A DNA stretch of 64,000 bases from Rhynchopus euleeides (taxonomy: Eukaryota > Euglenozoa > Diplonemea > Diplonemida > Diplonemidae): the NCBI GenBank assembly GCA_963210315.1, contig OY723238.1:2232001-2296000 (forward strand), read 5' to 3'. The notes under the pieces were generated by a model. It worked only from the letters and a program-made list of their open reading frames with translations. It was not told the origin of the DNA and did no database searches. Positions 49,481-58,972 of this stretch are shown here, piece after piece. Positions within the stretch are counted from its first letter, which is position 1, and every line of letters begins with the position of its first letter. The position numbers were made by a program, and so were the translations under genes.

Positions 49481-50282
49481 GTTGCCGGGAGACGGAATTC
49501 GAGACTGCTGACGTTATTCTTAGGCTAGCGACGAATACGGGACAGAAGGAGAATGGGGTGTTCGCGTTCCGAAGCTGCCCGTGTGTGAAGCACTGGGCCT
49601 TCGTCAGGTCAAGGCCAACCTTCCCCAGCGTCTGCCCCTGCGACTTGTTCACGGTGATTGCAAACGCCAACGCAACAGGGATCTGGAAGCGGAAGAAGGT
49701 GAAGCTGGCCTTCTTCTCGTCCGGCTCGTTACGTGTGCGGGGGATGTTGAACTCCTTCGCAGGGTCATCGATGGCGCAGCACAGCAGGGAGTACTGCGAG
49801 GCCTTCTTCACAATCATTCGGGTTCCGTTGCAGAGACCGCCAGGTGGGTCGAGGTTCTTCAGCAGGATGACGGGACATCCGATCTTCACCTCCAAGTCGT
49901 TCAGCGGGAAGCTGGGGTCGTTGAAGTCATTTGCAACCCCGAGGTCAACCGCACAGTCCTCAGCTACCGTGTTCTTGGCGAGGATGTGAACACTCTCCCC
50001 AGGCATCTGCTCCAGACAAGCAGCGTTGAGCTCACTCCTCCGGCTGTTTGTCGGTGCCATGATCACCGAGTTCCCCACAACACCCTGCTGCAGCTGAGGA
50101 AAGGTGAAGTTGACGAGGTCATCGGGGGTGTAGGGAGACCCTCCCGAGTGGGTTATGATGGGAGGGAGCTGCATCTGGTCCTGTTCGTTGATGTTGATCT
50201 GTCCAGACCCGATGGTGGACAGAAACAGGGCAAAGTCAGCGTTTGTCTGTCTGATCTGCTTGGTCAGCAGGAGCTTCTTCAC
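49437..50282 (-). pseudogene. Helitron (PIF1-like) helicase C-terminal remnant
   Basis: A minus-strand frame of 281 codons. It reads IRQTNADFALFLSTIGSG, MAPTNSRRSELNAACL, GCPVILLKNLDPPGGLCNGT and FAITVNKSQGQTLGKVGLDL, which are the late helicase motifs (IV to VI) of Helitron and PIF1 helicases. Rep and Walker A motifs are not present. Recognisable sequence stops at about 49500; the last residues run into the hAT part. It was captured by, or inserted in, the surrounding hAT element. Confidence 0.8.
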
Positions 50283-50427
50283 CTCCTGTGCTGCTGCACC
50301 CCAAGAAAAATCCGCTTTTTTCCCCGGAAATTTATGCTTTTTTTTTTTTGGGCTGACCGAGTTCAGGGTATAAGATAGACTTTTTTTCTGGCGCCGTTTT
50401 CCGGTTTTTCTGGTTTTGAAAATTTTT

Positions 50428-50450
50428 CGCGCGCGCCTTCGGCGCGCGCG
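50428..50450. repeat. GC hairpin CGCGCGCGCC-TTC-GGCGCGCGCG
   Basis: A 10-bp perfect GC stem with a 3-nt loop inside the hAT element, just after an AT-rich stretch (50380-50427). The role is unknown. Confidence 0.6.
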
Positions 50451-50599
50451 ACCCGCGCAAACCCTCCCAGAATCTGAGAGGGCCCAGTGCCTGCGCGCGT
50501 CCTGTCGTACTGAGGCTGCTTGGTGGGGCAGGCGCAGCAGCTGCTTTGAAAGTTTGGACTCTCGGCCAAAAAACCGGTCTGGTGCAATGTTTTTACGCA

Positions 50600-50651
50600 G
50601 GGGGGTCTGGGGGGCGGAGCCCCCCAGCCGCCGGAGGCCACGGTAGTGAAC
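50600..50651 (-). repeat. Short hairpin repeat, copy 1 (minus orientation)
   Basis: About 52 bp, with the self-complementary core GGGGGGCTCCGCCCCCC flanked by CTACCGTGGCCTCCGGCGGC and AGACCCCC. Two further copies lie at 51831-51883 and 52054-52108 in the other orientation. Confidence 0.75.
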
Positions 50652-51089
50652 ATCTGTTCCCTACAGTCTGGATTCGCTTGTAAGTAGGAAGGCTTCACTG
50701 TATCGCAGCCCGGCCAGCAGGAGATCACTGGTCCTTGAGGGTTCAACCTTCAGGGTGGAGGAGGACGTGGGAGCGACCACTCGTGACAGGTGTGCGTTGT
50801 GGGTGGAGTGGATGCACGGCAGACCTTGTCATGGCCAAAGGGTCCACGAGATCTCCGCCACGTAGAGCCTAGACGAGAGTTTTCGAGGAGATGGGCACCT
50901 AGCTGTGACGACAGGCAACAAACAAATCTCATCTGTTAGTTGCCCCCAATAGGCTTGGCGACCTTCAAGACTGCTTGAAAGTCGTTCGTGTTCTCGTCTC
51001 AGCCCTCCAGACAAGCAGATCTGTCTCGAGTTGGTGGGCTGTCGCCATGTATTCGATGGCACCGAGTGACGCTGCACAGAGGCAGACGA

Positions 51090-51139
51090 CACGGTGAACT
51101 CCAGCGGAGGTTACCCTACCTCCGCTGGAGTACACCGTG
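51090..51139. repeat. 22-bp inverted repeat hairpin
   Basis: Arms 51090-51111 and 51118-51139 match at 21 of 22 positions around the loop TACCCT. A second small palindrome, ATGGTGG...CCACCAT, follows at about 51239-51260. Both lie in the right part of the hAT element. Confidence 0.75.
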
Positions 51140-51830
51140 TCTCCCATGAGTCTCAACTAGCGGGAGTCTGAGCGTAAACTAGCTGGAAAATAGACTCCCG
51201 TCTCCAGTACAGACTGCAGTCTTAGACTCCCTCTTAGACATGGTGGCTGGAGTCCACCATGTGTGCACCTTCAAAACAGAAGAGACCTGCATGACGAGGG
51301 CATCACCACCCACCGGGCCACCCGCTAGGTCCATTTTTTCTTCTCCGCTTCTCTGCCTTCTTTGGACTATTTGGGCTCTGTGCGGATCACGATGGGGTCA
51401 CTTTCTATTTTTTTATGGCGTTTTTTCTGACTGTTTTACTGTCCCAAAGTCACAAAAAAAACCGCCAAAAATGAGACCGATCTTTTTTTTTTTTCCAGAA
51501 AACCGGGAACCGGGAAACCCTGGTTTTGAAAACCGGAAAACCAGACCTATCTTATCCCCTGACCGAGTTTTTTTCCGGGTTTGGCTGAAACTCGGTCAGC
51601 TGACCGAGTTTCCCCCCCCAAGCTAAGCCTCTGGTTTTTGCAGGGAGGGAATTTTATTTTTCTCCTTGGGTTTTTTAGGTGGGATTTTTTCCCCACAGGT
51701 TTTTCTGGATGAAGTTTTTCGGGGGCAGGTGGTATTCTAGTGGGGGATGAGGATGAATCCTCCGGACACCCGCCCCTTTTTCGGTTTTTCCAGCCAAAAC
51801 CCGGCGTTGTTCCCCGGTCAGGAGCCAGGC

Positions 51831-51883
51831 GTTCACTACCGTGGCCTCCGGCGGCTGGGGGGCTCCGCCCCCCAGACCCCCAT
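51831..51883 (+). repeat. Short hairpin repeat, copy 2
   Basis: It shares GTTCACTACCGTGGCCTCCG and the GGGGGGCTCCGCCCCCC core with the copies at 50600-50651 and 52054-52108. Confidence 0.75.
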
Positions 51884-52053
51884 GTATCACTAGGCTGCAG
51901 CGTGTGCCTGTCTTGTAGCCAAGTCCTTTGGGTTCACATCAGCGAATGGGACCCAGACCACTCTCCGTAGCCTCAGGAGGACGCAGCCAACTCACACAGA
52001 ATCTGTACGCCCGCAACTCCCACGCGCTCCCACTACGGCGCAAGGAACAGATA

Positions 52054-52108
52054 CTCACTACCGTGGCCTCCGGCGGCTGGGGGGCTCCGCCCCCCAGACC
52101 CCCCTGTA
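52054..52108 (+). repeat. Short hairpin repeat, copy 3
   Basis: Same orientation as copy 2. Like copy 1 it is preceded on its own strand by a GGAACAGAT motif, so the repeat may extend by about 15 bp upstream. Confidence 0.75.
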
Positions 52109-52735
52109 TGTCGAGCAACCAAATCCTTGAGCTTGTGCCGCTGGGGCATAGGAAGGGGTCGTTGCAATAACGCCCCGAAAACCCATTTTTGGCACCCCTT
52201 GCCTGGCATGTTGCTGTTGTGTTGCCACTATCTCTCATCACACAGGGCGTCCAATACCCACACACCACACTCACACTGGTTGTGTGGTGGGGATGGGGGG
52301 ATTTTCTTGCCCGCGAGGGGGATTGCGCGCCATTTCCCCCCCTAAAAAAACCCTTGGAGAAAAAGTGGAATCCCGACCCCTTTTTGGGCCCAAAAAGGCC
52401 AAAGTCCCAGGCATACTTGCCCTGCCTCGTCAAAAGTGTGTTGTGGGGGGGGTGGGGGTGGGTACGGGGGGCCTTCGCCCTGTGCCGCACTGCGTGTCAA
52501 AAACTGTGTCGCTTTGCATCCCAGTGTTGTGGGGCGCGAAAGCGGGCCTCACCTTTGTCGCTTTTCTGCACTTCTGAGCAAAGCGGCCCCCCCTTGTGTG
52601 TATACCAGAACCACTCTGCACCCCCCGATATCTCCCCTGGTGACACTGGTGTGTATTTTTCCCGAACGTCTGAGGGGAGGGGGTGCGGGGGGGGGGGGGG
52701 GGGAGGGGCTACGTCGTTCCAGCAACCTCGGGGAG

Positions 52736-52934
52736 GGGGCTTCGCTACCAGGTGTGACTCAGTGAGAGCTGCAGTAGGGATAGCGGGGCCCGGGTCTCAC
52801 GGAGTGGACTCTCGGGGACACCCCGTGATTCCAGCACGCTAGCTCAAACTGCAATGCGACTCAGTGAGGAGCACTGAGGAGGGGCTAGCTGCCCCTCACT
52901 GACTGACGAGCTGTGACTGGTAGCGAAGCTCCCC
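52736..52934. mobile_element. MITE-like element 1, about 199 bp
   Basis: Begins GGGGGCTTCGCTACCAG and ends CTGGTAGCGAAGCTCCCC, near-perfect terminal inverted repeats. A second copy is at 53234-53429. Shared internal pieces are GACTCAGTGAG, a TCTCACGG motif, CCAGCACGCTA and CTGACTGACGAGCTGTGACT. No coding capacity. Confidence 0.7.
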
Positions 52935-53233
52935 AGTGAACCGCGCCACAAAAATAACACCCTCACGCTTTCCTGCATCCGCCCAGCGAACTCATCACCC
53001 CCCCCCCCCCCATCCCCCCCGCTGTAACCTTTGAGCAGTTTGACATGGTTGAGAAGAGAGCGTTTGTCTTTGAACTTCCCCATCATCCCCCACACCCTGT
53101 AACCTGCTTTGCTGCTGCCATTCTATCGCCCCCCCATGCTCTCCTGCACCCACAGCCCCCACATGGGGGTCGTCTTTTTTGGCATGCCTTACCCGCCATC
53201 TCTGTCCCCAGGAGTTTTCTTCCATATCCAAAT

Positions 53234-53429
53234 GGGGGCCTTCGCTACCAGGTGTGGCTCGGTGACTCAGTGAGAAACAGCGAGGGCGGCTCTCACGGTG
53301 TGGACCCTCGGGGGCACATTGCGATGCCAGCACGCTAACACAAATTGCAATACCAAAGTCCGTGAGAAAAGGAGGGCTTGCTGCTGCCGCTCGCTGACTG
53401 ACGAGCTGTGACTGGTAGCGAGGACCTCC
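53234..53429. mobile_element. MITE-like element 2, about 196 bp
   Basis: Same family as 52736-52934, about 300 bp to the right, with similar ends (GGGGGCCTTCGCTACCAG and CTGGTAGCGAGGACC) and the same internal landmarks but substantial divergence, so the copies are old or belong to two subfamilies. Confidence 0.7.
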
Positions 53430-54219
53430 ACTGTCGCATTCGTTTGGCCCCACGCCGCATGTGTTGTTTACGCGGAGGGGGGGGGGGGGGGGCACCACTC
53501 GCTCGTTGCTTCTGGCCCACTTGGCGGAAGGCAGGCCGGACGGCCCTGCAGCGACACTTTTCTGTATTTGATTTCTCCCAATTAGTGCTGGCCGCCTTCC
53601 CCTCTGCGTCAAGGAGATGTGCCAGTGCGTCCTGTGTTATTGTGAGGGCAGCCGCTTCGCACCAGAGCAGGGGCCCTGTGTGTGTGTGTCGAGAGCATCG
53701 AGAGGATGTGGGTCTTGAGAGAGTTCACACGCCAGGCAGACAGAAGCGAGAGCTCGCCTACGGCAGGTTCGTCGTGGTTGTCATGCAATTGGGAATAACA
53801 CTAAAGCAGCCCGCTGTGGCTGGCCTGACAGGAGGCATGTGTGTGCCAGTGGCCATCACAGAAGGAACAGGGTGCCCGGCATGTTCTACGGTACTGCAAA
53901 GGTGTCCACGAGTGTGTGCCACAACAGGAAGGTCTGCGAATGCAGTGGCGGTCCTGCCCCCACCCCATGCTGTGCTGTGTGGAAGCGATGATGCAGCTGT
54001 CACGTTTGTCACGTTCCTTCGCGTTCCAGCATAGATGCTTGACACGGTTAGCACCCGGGGTTGTCGCACAGAACAACCCGTCACAGCCTTACCCTTTGTT
54101 GTGGCAGTTTGACAGAGGCAGCCCTGCCTGCCTGATATGCCGCAGTGGGAGGAGCACGAACCCCGGCCTGGCTTCTGCACTGCACCCTCCAGGTGGCTCT
54201 GCGTTCCCGCAGCTACACG
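53430..54219. other. Region upstream of the glycosyltransferase gene
   Basis: Open frames exist on both strands (for example 53408-54034 plus, 53758-54351 minus) but none shows a recognisable domain or supported start. A G run lies at about 53477-53492. I call no gene. Confidence 0.4.
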
Positions 54220-55674
54220 ATGGCACGGGGGGCGATGTGGGCGTCCGTTGGCCTTGCGTCGCTTGCCATGATCCGAACATTTACACAGGAGTCCTGCGGG
54301 ACGGCAGGGACGCACATGCCATGCGTGGGTGTGGCGTCTGGCTCGGCTCATCGCGAGCTCGGCCAGGAGGGCACTGCATCCCGCAAAGTCACCGTTGCCA
54401 CTGTGGTGCCGGAGCAGGGCTGGTCACGCGAGACAGCTGAGCTTGTGGCGGGCGTGCTGGACATCCCTGCAGCGGTGTACGCCCGCCTAGAACGGGATGT
54501 CCGGAAGGCGGCGGCAGGCGGGCGTGTGCTGGTGGCCCTGTGTCCGCAGGGGCCTTCCGCCCTCAGGCTCCTGCGGCTGTGGCACCACAACGCACGCGCC
54601 AACACTCCGAACGCATCGGCGGGGGTGCTGGTCGCGGCGCTGGACGAACCCACCGTCTCCTGGGCACAGGGGGCGGGTGTGCACTACACAGATGTGCGTG
54701 CGTTGTGCCCCTGGATCGGTGGGCCTGAGGTGCACAGCCCGCTCTCCTGCAAGCCGCTGTTGCTGCATGCCTGCCTGCGTGCTGGTGTCGACACGATGTT
54801 GTTCAACACGGATGCGCTGGTCACAGGTGATGTGTGGGGCGAGTACACAGCCCGCCACCCCCTTCCCAAGCTCGCGATGCAATGCGGCGAGCGAGGCCGC
54901 ACCAAGGAGTCGCGCGAGTTCCTCGAGGGCTTCCCCATCTGGCCGAACACAGGCATTGTAGCTGCATGTGCAGATTCACCGGAGTCGCGGCGCTTCGCGC
55001 AGATGTGGGCTGCAGAAATGGCATGGTCATTGCTTGCATACGCGCGTGATGGCGTCGGCGTGCCGGCACGGCCCTACCTGCGCGTGCGGCGTGGTCTGTC
55101 GCTGTACTCCCTGTCGAAGCTGGCTCGTGTCCTCGGGACAACGAAACGCTCAAGGCGGAGGCACTTCGCAAAGACTGTGCTTGCGCACCAGGCCCGGGGG
55201 AACCTCACTATTGCAAGCTTTATCGCTGCTGTAGGTGGCGTGTGTCGCTCTGCGTCCGGGGTGCATACCAACAGCACGGCGCACACCGTGTCGTGGTGGT
55301 GTGGGGACAAGCACTTCGGCCCCTACACAGATGCGGAGTGGGAGGCACGTAGCACCACCGTAGTGCCGTGGCGTGTGCAGCACCAGACAATGATGCGCTC
55401 GGATGGGTACGACGGCAACAAGATGTCTGAGCAGGAGCTCGCGCGCGAACTTGTGCAGTACCCAGATCTTGTTGCCCCACACAGTTTCCTCTGCAGGCAC
55501 GGCCCTGCCTGGCAATTTCACTTTGAGGTCCCGGCAAGGGATCAACTGGGAAACGTTCGCAACGAAATTATCATTGTTCACTTTAACGGTGCAGGACTGG
55601 GCTCATTCAACTTTGATGCGAAGGCAACAGCGATCTCCCGTTCGCCCCTCCGAGCTGCAGGTAGTGCAAGCTAA
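54220..55674 (+). CDS. Probable type II membrane glycosyltransferase (nucleotide-diphospho-sugar transferase type)
   Basis: 484 residues from ATG 54220, the first Met of the frame. A hydrophobic stretch at about 5-20 (GAMWASVGLASLAMI) after a basic N terminus suggests a signal anchor into the Golgi lumen. The segment GVDTMLFNTDALVTGDVW (near residue 198) looks like the DxD-containing strand of GT-A fold enzymes, and FPIWPNTGIVAACADSPESR (near residue 236) like the NTG segment of GT77/GT8-like families. It lies between the repeat zone and W run 3 and has no obvious link to the W genes. Its composition resembles the GC-rich gene at 39909. Sugar and acceptor cannot be told. Confidence 0.6.
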   Translation: MARGAMWASVGLASLAMIRTFTQESCGTAGTHMPCVGVASGSAHRELGQEGTASRKVTVATVVPEQGWSRETAELVAGVLDIPAAVYARLERDVRKAAAGGRVLVALCPQGPSALRLLRLWHHNARANTPNASAGVLVAALDEPTVSWAQGAGVHYTDVRALCPWIGGPEVHSPLSCKPLLLHACLRAGVDTMLFNTDALVTGDVWGEYTARHPLPKLAMQCGERGRTKESREFLEGFPIWPNTGIVAACADSPESRRFAQMWAAEMAWSLLAYARDGVGVPARPYLRVRRGLSLYSLSKLARVLGTTKRSRRRHFAKTVLAHQARGNLTIASFIAAVGGVCRSASGVHTNSTAHTVSWWCGDKHFGPYTDAEWEARSTTVVPWRVQHQTMMRSDGYDGNKMSEQELARELVQYPDLVAPHSFLCRHGPAWQFHFEVPARDQLGNVRNEIIIVHFNGAGLGSFNFDAKATAISRSPLRAAGSAS

Positions 55675-55806
55675 GAGCGTCAGGCATAGCAGCAGTGTCA
55701 CCGGTAGTTGGCAAATACCCAGTCCCCACCCCGTTCGCACGTTCTGCCGAGGAGCAGCACAGTGGTCACCAAGTGTGCTGTTCTGTCCTTACGCGTCTAC
55801 GATCAG

Positions 55807-55979
55807 GAAGCCCTAGGCCTACAGCATGTTCTGTTGGTGATTCGCAAAGAATGCAGGCTGTGTGTGACCTCGATTGTGTCTGTTGGCATGCTCTTGACGT
55901 TCCCACCACCGCTTCACCCACAACAGAGCCTCTTGCAGCAACACCGTGGGGTTGTCGTTGAGGGGAAGAGAGGGGAAGG
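55807..55979 (+). promoter_or_regulatory. Upstream block of W-gene run 3 (173 bp)
   Basis: Colinear with 13283-13455 (constant distance 42,524 bp) starting GAAGCCCTAGGCCTACAGCA and ending at the ATG. Because three independent runs start with it, these 173 bp delimit the shared promoter or leader better than the longer block before W1 and W5. Confidence 0.55.
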
Positions 55980-57125
55980 ATGGAGGTGTCAGTGCGTCAT
56001 GTGGAGAGCGGGCGGAGCTGTGTCGTCGGTGTTGCGGATGGCGGGACCGTGCTCAGCCTGAAGGCGGATGCGGTCAAGGAGATGTTCGCGGGTTCCATCA
56101 ACGCAGACCGGGAGGCTGCAGGGCTGGCGGCACGCATCGAAGGGTGTGACGAGGACCTGGACGATGCAGAGCGCGTTGCCAACACGGGTCTCGAGGTTGG
56201 GGACCCTGTCCAGCTCGTCCGCAGGTGGCCACACGTCAACGCTCCCGCTGGCTACAACCCTAGGCGTGGGGAGGACGCAGAGAACGTCACACTGTCGAGG
56301 TGTGGCATGCTGTGTTCAGTGGGGTACGGCAAAGGACACATCACTGTGTTTGACACCACGACTCCTGGTTTGGTGGCGGACCTCACACATGGGGACCGCA
56401 GAATATACTCCACTGCGTGCTCAGTCTGTGGGAGGTGGCTGGCAACGTGCTCACAGGACAAGACCATCTGTGTGTGGCTGACAGCAACGTGGCAACAGGT
56501 GTGGTGTCTGGAGGAGCACGACGCAAAGGTGTGGAGTACAGGGTGGACACACTGTGGACGTCTCGTGTCGGGTGACGGAGATGGGAAGGTGTGTGTGTGG
56601 GACTTGGAGGGCACACCAAGTGCCACAGTGCTGGAGGGGCACAGCGGTTCTGTTTATGGGATTGCTGTGTCAACTACGAGGATCTTCACCGGGTCAGACG
56701 ACGCTACCATCCGTGTGTATGACATCAGCACCCTCACCCACACCGACGCCCTGTCTGAGCACACGTATCACACAGGCTCTGTGAACCACATCGCCCTGAC
56801 GAACGACGAGCAGCACCTGGTGTCGTGCACCAGTTGCAAGTCTCTGAAGGTGTGGTGCACAACCACCCTCACCTGCATCCGTTCTGTGGTCCTTTCTGAT
56901 TGCCCATATTTGCTTGCCGTGTCACAGCCAGGTGATGTTGTGGTAGTGTCCTTTTATTACCACGCCAAGTTGTACAACCTCAGCACCTTGGAGTGCTTGG
57001 GACAAGTGGAGTCAAAGGGGGAAGGTGTTGCACTCAGCCCGTGTGGGAGGTGGGTCTTCACATCAAGCAACTCTTCTGTGAATGTGCGTGCTGTGTGTGA
57101 CGTTCCGGGTGAGGGCAGCACTTAG
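55980..57125 (+). CDS. W9: ubiquitin-like/WD40 protein, intact
   Basis: 381 residues; three residues longer than W1 because of an insertion in blade 4 to 5 (HTYHTGSVNH). Cassettes: NPRRGEDAENV, HGDRRIYST, HDAKVWSTG, HSGSVYG, SDDAT, TSCKS, SDCPYLL and SFYYHAKLYN. It is first gene of run 3. Confidence 0.88.
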   Translation: MEVSVRHVESGRSCVVGVADGGTVLSLKADAVKEMFAGSINADREAAGLAARIEGCDEDLDDAERVANTGLEVGDPVQLVRRWPHVNAPAGYNPRRGEDAENVTLSRCGMLCSVGYGKGHITVFDTTTPGLVADLTHGDRRIYSTACSVCGRWLATCSQDKTICVWLTATWQQVWCLEEHDAKVWSTGWTHCGRLVSGDGDGKVCVWDLEGTPSATVLEGHSGSVYGIAVSTTRIFTGSDDATIRVYDISTLTHTDALSEHTYHTGSVNHIALTNDEQHLVSCTSCKSLKVWCTTTLTCIRSVVLSDCPYLLAVSQPGDVVVVSFYYHAKLYNLSTLECLGQVESKGEGVALSPCGRWVFTSSNSSVNVRAVCDVPGEGST

Positions 57126-57437
57126 GCAACCTCTTCTGCTTGTGTGCTTGCGGTGCACTGCCTTGCTCGTTGCCTCCCAGCACAGCACCTCCTGACCCTG
57201 CTGGTTGGAGGCAGCGTGCACTGCATCTGAGGTGCGACTCCTCAGGATGACGCAGTGCTTCCAGACAGCCTCTGCCCCCACCCTCCCAAGCCCCTCCAAC
57301 CACACTGCCCCTTGACCCTTCTGTATGCCACATCACGCCCCTGTTGCACACCAACACAGCACCTTCACCCATGTCAGAAGAGTACGTCTGTGGGTGAGGA
57401 CCGCGGGGTTGTCGTGACAGGGGAATGGATGGTAACC

Positions 57438-58634
57438 ATGGACGTGTCGGTGCGTCATGTGGAGAGCGGGCGGAGCTGTGTCGTCGGTGTTGCGGATGGC
57501 GGGACCGTGCTCAGCCTGAAGGCGGATGCGGTCAAGGAGATGTTCGCGGGTTCCATCAACGCAGACCGGGAGGCTGCAGGGCTGGCGGCACGCATCGAAG
57601 GGTGTGACGAGGACCTGGACGATGCAGAGCGCGTTGCCAACACGGGTCTCGAGGTTGGGGATCCTGTCCAGCTCGTCCGCAGGTGGCCACACGTCAACGC
57701 TCCCGCTGTCTACAATAGTGCACATAACAGGGGTGAAGGGAACGTCACACTGTCGAGGTGTGGCACCCTGTGTTCAGTGGGGTACAGCAAAGGACACATC
57801 ACTGTGTTTGACACCACGACTGCTGCTGTGGCGGCGGACCTCACACATGGGGACTGCAGAATATACTCCACTGCGTTCTCAGTCTGTGGGACGTGGCTGG
57901 CAACGTGCTCATATGACAGCACCATCTGCGTGTGGCTGACAGCAACGTGGGAACAGGTGTGGTGTCTGGAGGAGCACGACGCAAAGGTGTGGAGTACAGG
58001 GTGGACACACTGTGGACGTCTCGTGTCGGGTGACTTTGATGGGAAGGTGTGTGTGTGGGACTTGGAGGGCACACCAAGTGCCACAGTGCTGGAGGGGCAC
58101 AGCGGGGCTGTTTATGGGATTGCAGTGTCAACTACGAGGATCTTCACCGGGTCAGACGACGAGACCATCCGTGTGTATGACATCAGCACACTCACCCACA
58201 CCGACACCCTGTCTGAGCACACGCATCACACAGGCTCTGTGAACCACATCGCCCTGACCAACGACGAGCAGCACCTGGTGTCGTGCACCAGTTGCAAGTC
58301 TCTGAAGGTGTGGTGCACAACAACCACCCTCACCTGCATCCGTTCTGTGGTCCTTTCTGATTGCCCATATGTGCTTGCCGTGTCACAGCCAGGTGATGTT
58401 GTGGTAGTGTCCTTTTATTACCACGCGAAGTTGTTCTGCCTCAGCACCTTGGAGTGCTTGGGACAAGTGAAGTCAAAGTGTCCCGGTGTTGCACTCAGCC
58501 CGTGTGGGAGGTGGGTCTTCACACCAAGCAACTCTTCTGTGAATGTGTGTGCTGTGTGTGACGTTCCGGGTGAGGGCCCCGGGTGTCGGCGAAGCGTCCC
58601 CACCAGATGGAGGAGATGGCGCGCCCGATCATAA
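57438..58634 (+). pseudogene. W10: ubiquitin-like/WD40 paralogue with a foreign 3' end
   Basis: Intact from ATG 57438 through all seven blades (NSAHNRGEGNV, HGDCRIYST, HSGAVYG, HTHHTGSVNH, TSCKS), with one extra Thr in CTTTTLTC. At 58578 a 109-bp foreign piece replaces the junction to the usual last codons, so the protein ends with about 19 new residues and a stop at 58634. The normal end (AGCACTTAGG) follows at 58687. Because only the extreme C terminus changes, the protein may still fold and work; I list it as pseudogene with reserve. Confidence 0.7.
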
Positions 58635-58686
58635 AGCCTGCGGCGATAAGCCCGACGTAGAGCCCGCTGTCCTTTTCGGAAATTCC
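58578..58686 (-). pseudogene. 109-bp fragment of an MFS transporter gene inserted in W10
   Basis: Read on the minus strand the whole insert is open and codes GISEKDSGLYVG, LIAAGFMIGRA and ISSIWWGRFADTR in one run. That is transmembrane helix 2 with the loop 2-3 motif A (GRAxSxxWGxxAD) of major facilitator transporters such as the ZIFL/DHA1 type. No target duplication beyond a possible CCGGGTG (58566-58572 and 58579-58585), no poly(A), no inverted repeats. It looks like filler DNA from double-strand-break repair. Confidence 0.75.
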
Positions 58687-58972
58687 AGCACTTAGGCAAC
58701 CTCTTCTGCTTGTGTGCTTGCGGTGCACTGCCTTGCTGGTTGGAGGCAGCGTGCACTGCATCTGAGGTGTGACTGCTCAGGATGACACAGTGCTTCCAGA
58801 CAGCCTCTTCCCCCACCCTCCCAAGCCCCTCCAACCACACTGCCCCTTGATCCTTCGGTACGCCACATCACGCCCCTGTTGCACACCAACACAGCACCTT
58901 CACCCATGTCAGAGGAGCACGTCTGTGGGTGAGGACCGTAGGGTTGTCGTTACAGGGGAAGGGATGGTAACC

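Larger units (their letters stand above)
48859..51633 (-). mobile_element. hAT-family DNA transposon, 2775 bp, non-autonomous, carrying Helitron sequence
   Basis: The left end is CAGGGGCTTAGCTTGG (48859-48874) and the right end its inverse with one mismatch plus a divergent C run (51618-51633, CCAAGCTAAGCCTCTG). The exact 8-bp duplication GTTTTTGC flanks it at 48851-48858 and 51634-51641, as hAT elements make. The 9-mer CTCGGTCAG occurs subterminally in both orientations (48896, 50353, 51559, 51591, 51600; a variant at 48906). Inside lie a minus-strand hAT dimerisation-domain remnant and a Helitron helicase remnant; the catalytic part of a hAT transposase is not seen, so it must rely on another copy. 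Confidence 0.85.

Noticed and set aside
53408-54351. Frames of about 200 codons on both strands upstream of the glycosyltransferase gene
   Set aside because: No domain, no supported start, and Cys/Arg/His-rich composition typical of non-coding GC-rich sequence.
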